A stretch of 50,081 bases of DNA from Saccoglossus kowalevskii (lineage: Eukaryota > Hemichordata > Enteropneusta > Harrimaniidae). The position numbers were made by a program, and so were the translations under genes. The notes under the pieces were generated by a model. The model saw only the letters and a program-made list of their open reading frames with translations. It had not been told where the DNA came from and did no database searches. Where the stretch lies: assembly GCF_000003605.2 (NCBI RefSeq), contig NW_003134343.1:109991-160071 (forward strand), read 5' to 3'. The stretch's first letter is position 1. Every line of letters begins with the position of its first letter. Shown one piece after another: positions 45,101-50,081 of this stretch.

Positions 45101-45690
45101 CAGCAAGGTGTGGACATCAACAACTTACCGAAGCATTGATAGATGCAGGGGCAGAAATTAACGTCGGTGACAAAAGCAGTTTTACTCCACTTCATCATGC
45201 TGCTCAAAGGGGACACGGCGAGGTTGTGGGAGCACTTTTGATTAAAGGTTCTGCCGACGCTAACACAATGTCGGAGGAAGAACAAACCCCACTTCATCTT
45301 GCTACCATTGCCATCCACCAACACGTTATCGATTTGCTCCTCCGTTACGGGGCTGCTGTCAACATGCGTGATAGGCAGAAATCCACTGCGCTGATTTATG
45401 CTGCAAAGGGTGGTAATCTCTACGTTGTGAAGAAGCTCCTCCAAAATTCAGCAAATACCAGCGTGGCTGATTACATGAAGAAAACCCCTCTACATTATGC
45501 TGCAGAAAATGGTCACCTCGTCGTGGCTGAGGCGTTAATAGAGAGAAGTGCAGATGTCAACGCACCGGACAAAAACGGGGACACGCCTTTAGCTTTGGCA
45601 CTAAGGCATGACCACATGTCGACGTCAACATTTCTGAAGGAGAAGGGTGGCGTTACGCTGAAATCAAAATTACAGTGTTCTTTATTTTGA
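42108..45690 (+). CDS. Ankyrin-repeat protein, about 24 repeats (2 exons, about 1095 aa)
   Basis: Exons 42108-42660 (donor GACG/GTAAGC, phase 1) and 42956-45690 (acceptor TCATTTAG); the split codon gives Val, then T-R-A-V-E-V. Exon 1 codes 184 residues: a hydrophobic start (LNLVILFILRIFV), then an acidic, Asp/Asn/Ser-rich region likely to be disordered. If translation starts at the Met at 42252 instead, the hydrophobic part is lost. Exon 2 codes an almost continuous ankyrin array from about residue 210 to the end, with about 24 units of 33 residues, many showing the T-P-L-H-x-A-A signature (e.g. TPLHVAASRGRVECIIVLLE). One insert of about 30 residues, rich in charged and Asn residues, breaks the array near 44080-44190. 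No death, SOCS, kinase or channel domain was seen. Ankyrin arrays bind proteins; the partner is unknown. The single 2.7-kb exon for all repeats suggests a retrocopy origin or intron loss. Confidence 0.9.
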
Positions 45691-48552
45691 ATTGGGCAAT
45701 GTTTGTCAAGTCCCCGGGATTAGGAGTATGTTCATATGCTGGTGTCTCTACCAATAAGGACGTGGACAACACGTGACGTTATTATTGTATGTTTTAAGTC
45801 ATCACTGTTTTTGTTTCTGAGAAAATACACTCGGAATGTGATAGAGGTGTGACACCAAAATCATACCTTATTTTGCAGCAGTCAATATTGCGGAAATGGA
45901 CAATCCATTTCGACAGCTGAACTTTATTGGTGTATACTCCGAGCCATACACGTCCATTCCATATTAACTGTAATTTATTCGAGGATTGGAATTGTTAATG
46001 ATTTTTGGTGTGAAACGAGTGAGATGTAAAATATTGTTCAGCATTTTTGAGTAAAAAAGTGAACACCAAAACAAAGGTGTTCCTCACAACATCTTCGTTG
46101 TACCACACACTCAATATTTAAATATTATAACACAGTGTCATATTAGCATGATGTGAACTATAATATATTTTCTCATAATTGATGGTCAATACTTGCAACC
46201 AGTGAGATAATATTATCTCCATAAGGGACAAATGAATTGATATCACACCAGTGACGAATTAAACTCGGGTATTGATACTGCTTTTAAAATTACAGTATGT
46301 TTCTTATAGACGGACTGTCACGATGTTGGTTTAGTTAAAAACATTATAACTTCCATATGACATAATATTGTGTATGAAATCGATTGTTGGTATAGGTATA
46401 TAAAGTGTCTTTAAATTATTTTAATGTGGCTTAATAACTAGTAACATATATTCGAAATGATAACAAGGGTGTGGTCGTCACACAGCGCATGCGCGAGATA
46501 TGGGTCCTATATTGAAAAAGGTTGACTGTTGTGCAGATCAACGTGTACAAAAAGATACATTACCAAAGTTTGATAAGGTAATTCCTGGTGTGACTAGAAC
46601 GCGTCGAAAGACTCTCACGAGTTAAAGTCGTGACTTATTGCACGTCGTGCCTAGATCAAACTCGCATTCACACTTGCAACTCGGAGAGCTGTTTATTTTT
46701 GCATTTTGTTCGTGTTTACATTCAGATACTGAAATCTTAAGAATGCGTAAATCTATGACCAGGTATTGTTCATATATTCCACATCTACAATCTCTGAAAA
46801 ATGTGAAGAAATCTGATGAGTGGCTGCTGAGTAGTACTCATTTGATTGGTCATGTTGATGTCAGACAAGACTAATTTGCATATCAATGGATGTATAGCGG
46901 AGTGACAAATGTTTTAATGACAATAAATTATAGATAACTGGTAAACATCTCTAGACATTTTGAAATTATATTACACTGTATACTTGACTGTGTCATTTAT
47001 TAATTATTTATTAAAATACATGCAAAAATGACAATTTAGTCATCCCACCAATCTGAATGTAGGTTGTTTTGACCTCTGTTTTATGTATGTTCCTATTTAT
47101 AATAGAGCTCCGGTGCTCAATTTTCATAGAATATACCTATAGATTATATAAAGTATAAATATGTGCCAAAATCCTTATATCTTCTGTGACAAAACAAACT
47201 TGTTACATTGACATGAACTTCTAATTCCGTTTTGAAAAAAAACTTATGTCAACCGTATCCCCTTCCGGAAATTTCATAACAATTCGACCACAACATTTTG
47301 AGTTATAATAAATTCCCCCAAAATGTTTCCCATGGCAATATGATTAACATCTCCATCGAATCTAATCAATTGTGTTGTCAGAGACAACCTCTCCTAAAAA
47401 ATGACATGTCAGTTCATGCCTAACTGTTTAAGTTATCAAATGCAGCAAAACCGTTCCCTTTGGTGGAGGTAATTATTTCCTTTGCACCAGATGACAATGT
47501 TTCTGTTGATGTGATTGGTCGGAAGTTTTTCAGTCGATATTTAGATTTTCCAAATGTAGTTGAATGATTTTAGAAAACTCGCCTCCTTGTTTAGTAAAAC
47601 TGACCTGATCGTAGACGTTGGACGTAGAAATAAATTAGTCCCCTGAAATGTGAAAACCATGCGTACACTCGCTTACATCGAAGAATTTTCTGAACATTTG
47701 CTTATTGTTTTTTTGTCTCTTTCTTGTCACAGTCACAGTTCTAATAAACTTCCTTAAAATGATAATGGATTTTGAAATCAAATAAAATTTAAATACATAA
47801 ATTCGTACATTATTTTTCGTACATTACTGTCATAGTAATGTCCGACTCACTACAATTATATATTCATTGTCGATGATGAATGTTATCAGTGCCGATTATT
47901 TCATCCGCATTTATGATGCGGTGTTGTCTAGCGCCACCAACGTAGATGATTTCAGAAAAAAATCGCCAGACAGCGACGAGCCAATCAGATGCAGAATAGC
48001 AGAATCCCGTGCCTTTGGGTTTTCTAAGCTGTTTTAGGTCACACGCAAATTATTGCTCGTTTTTTATCACCTAGAATCCCGGGACTGTATGAAATAATCA
48101 AGGTTAACAACATGTTGGTGACCATAAGACGTATTTTCGCGGTGACTATAAGTAAGCAGGTAAGTAGAGCGTCACCGGCATCACAAAAGATCAGCTGTGC
48201 GAAGGACCATGTTCACAACACGTGGGCTCCGTAATCGTGTTTCTAATATTTGAGCCATTATGTAAAGTTGAATATTTTTCAATATCTCTACGCGTGGCCA
48301 ATTTTTTTATATAGCATTTTTTATGTAGCATTGCGGTAATTTCGCGCGTTACTCCTAAATCTGAATGACCCACGAATGACGATGTGTGAGTGAGATTTTG
48401 GTAACTGGTTCAAAGTCTGCTCAGAATGACTGACAAAAGTAATGTGCCTGTTTTGTTTGGCGGACCCAGTTGTCTGACTACCATATTGACTGATTGCTCA
48501 GTTGTAAGACCACATACTTGTCCGACCATTCGTCACATAACCAGCAACTACA
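45691..48552. other. Ankyrin gene 3' flank and intergenic sequence
   Basis: The first AATAAA noted after the stop is at 46922-46927, about 1.2 kb downstream. 46470-46495 (GTCGTCACACAGCGCATGCG) resembles one terminal repeat of the TTAA-flanked MITE family. A possible first exon at 48112-48159 is discussed in the findings. No other gene recognised. Confidence 0.4.
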
Positions 48553-48787
48553 TTTGATTACAATCCAATGTAGGTATATAGGCTCCAATTATTTTTTATT
48601 TTTATATTTTTTTTAATTTTATTTGCCGCCTTAAGCCACCTGGATACGATATAAACAAAATTAATAAAAGCGAGTAAAACCAAAAAAATATTCATAAATA
48701 AACAAAAATAATAACTAAAAATCTAAAATAAAAAATAAAAAAATTGGAGCCTATATCTACATTTGGATTTTAATCAGATTGTACAGC
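48553..48787. mobile_element. Long fold-back (inverted-repeat) element
   Basis: The left arm TTGATTACAATCC, CAATGTAGG, ATATAGGCTCCAATT and an AT-rich run is matched in reverse by the right arm ending at about 48787. TATAGGCTCCAATT is exact in both arms. Arms of about 65-80 bp flank a short unique centre (GCCGCCTTAAGCCACC). No coding capacity; probably a MITE. Confidence 0.8.
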
Positions 48788-50081
48788 AACTGTGAAATCA
48801 AAATAAATTGCTATAGATAATACCAGCCCAAAGTTATTAATAACTTCAGTTCTATGTTCTGCAAATTTTATAAAGAAAAGTTTTATTAAAGTGCCTGTGC
48901 AATGCCCACCTTCACGTTTCCCATTTTAGATCTGTATCCCACTGAAATGGGCAGTTATTGATTTTTTTGCTAAAAATGATTACTCGTATCCAAGTAAATT
49001 TGGGATATTTCTCGTGTTGTAGCCACGCCCACCGATCCTGAAACGGTCGACTGTATCCGGATTTCTGACTCTTGCCGAAAGTGCGCCACCAAATGCCAAA
49101 ATGTGAGAGGAAGTCATACCCCTGAGCCGTAATAACACTGGTCATTTAGTATACTTTTAAACGATATACATTTTTCAGTCGTCGTTTTTTTTCTTTCTTT
49201 TTTTGTCTATTTTCTTTTTTTGAGAGAGAGAGTTTTTAGATGTTGTGTTGTGGGCAGTTGCAGTGAAATGTATAGTCATAGTGTAAGTATTCACATGTTT
49301 CTAATCGATCCGAAGGTGCGACATCAGTGGACGAAAGCCACTTAACCTCAGATTCATTTTTTTGGAAAAACTGTCCTCGTCCATGAAAAAAAAAAAAACT
49401 AGGTGTAAAGAGAAACGCCGACAACATAAACCTGGCGCAACACTTTTGAAAGAAATAGATTCCGGACCATGATCACCAAGGCGGATTTCAGAAGAGAGAG
49501 AGACGTCCGGCAAGTGTAAGGTAGCAATAATTTTGACAGTGACACGAAAACGAAGCGTCGGACAAACAAGAAATTACACAGCCCTTACACAATGCTAATT
49601 GTTTTCATTTTCGAAGGCTAAAAGTTTCTGAATTGTTTGGTGGTTTGTGTTGAATGTCGAATTCACACCTCTGTTCTTTTTTTACCTCCATGATTGCAGC
49701 TTGATCTGCGTAATAATTTCTCAAATAAGAATCCGGGCTTGGTCAATGTGTTTCCACCAAATAAAGTTTTAATATGATGTTATAATTATGACAATCACGC
49801 CATGGATCACGCTAACTCGAATCCACTCTGAATTTATCTGTATGTGTGTCGATCTCGATTATTTTTGTTATCCAATTAAACGCCGCTTTTAACGCACTTG
49901 CCCTCGTCGTGACCCGACGCGTTCACCTATTTCAACAAAATTTCAATTTATTTCCACGCGGCTGTCATTTATTTAGTAACTGTGATTTGTCGTTTTTTAA
50001 ATTATTTTATAGTGATCACTATGGTCTAATGTTTAGAATGTCAAAATATGTTCTCTTTTATTTTAATTTTGAAAGTTTTAC
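48788..50081. other. Intergenic, no gene confirmed
   Basis: AT-rich with T-run and GA-run tracts near 49190-49230. A possible short terminal exon at 49700 is mentioned in the findings. Nothing else recognised. Confidence 0.35.

Noticed and set aside
43278-45444. Minus-strand and alternative-frame open frames of 66-142 residues within the ankyrin exon
   Set aside because: Shadows of the strong ankyrin frame, with no domain motif of their own.

Overview
The window is eukaryotic: genes split by GT-AG introns, AT-rich non-coding DNA, a tRNA-derived SINE, LINE and LTR-retroelement relics, MITEs and satellites. Multi-domain SRCR receptors, an opsin-like GPCR, prostaglandin reductase and a retroelement with integrase-before-RT order all suit a marine invertebrate, most likely a non-vertebrate deuterostome (hemichordate, echinoderm or amphioxus). 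The species is inference; nothing here proves it. There are two assembly gaps (11241-11290 and 22383-22728).

Layout. 1-2.6 kb: two exons of an opsin-like GPCR on the minus strand, beside a 5'-truncated LINE inserted into a minisatellite. 3.3-8 kb: an ancient colinear tandem duplication of unknown sequence. 8-12.2 kb: no convincing gene. 12.2-19.1 kb: a complete minus-strand gene, rebuilt here from 13 exons, for a 653-residue type II membrane protein with five SRCR domains. 19.5-28.1 kb: a complete ten-exon plus-strand prostaglandin reductase 1 gene (339 residues), head-to-head with the SRCR gene across 474 bp that hold nuclear-receptor-type DR1 motifs. Its large intron 3 is a nest of transposable elements, and intron 7 holds a SINE with perfect 12-bp target duplications. 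29.9-30.8 kb: a decayed Gmr1-like LTR retroelement. 32.0-37.1 kb: a second, paralogous SRCR gene on the plus strand (414 residues, three domains, eight exons) with nearly the same exon lengths and phases as the first. 40.8-41.4 kb: a minisatellite with a 127-bp higher-order period. 42.1-45.7 kb: a two-exon gene for a protein of about 1095 residues with some 24 ankyrin repeats. 45.7-50.1 kb: mostly non-coding, with one long fold-back element.

The most interesting system is the SRCR pair. Each SRCR domain is built from two exons (phases 1-2-1), as in group A SRCR proteins. The domains alternate between six-cysteine and four-cysteine types (6-4-6-4-6 in one gene, 6-4-6 in the other), and the four-cysteine ones have lost both partners of one predicted disulfide. 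The larger gene also carries a 27-nt microexon in its stalk and a fresh 215-bp tandem duplication that creates an extra 78-nt exon-like segment. Both proteins are probably surface receptors with a short cytoplasmic N-terminus, one transmembrane helix and an SRCR ectodomain.
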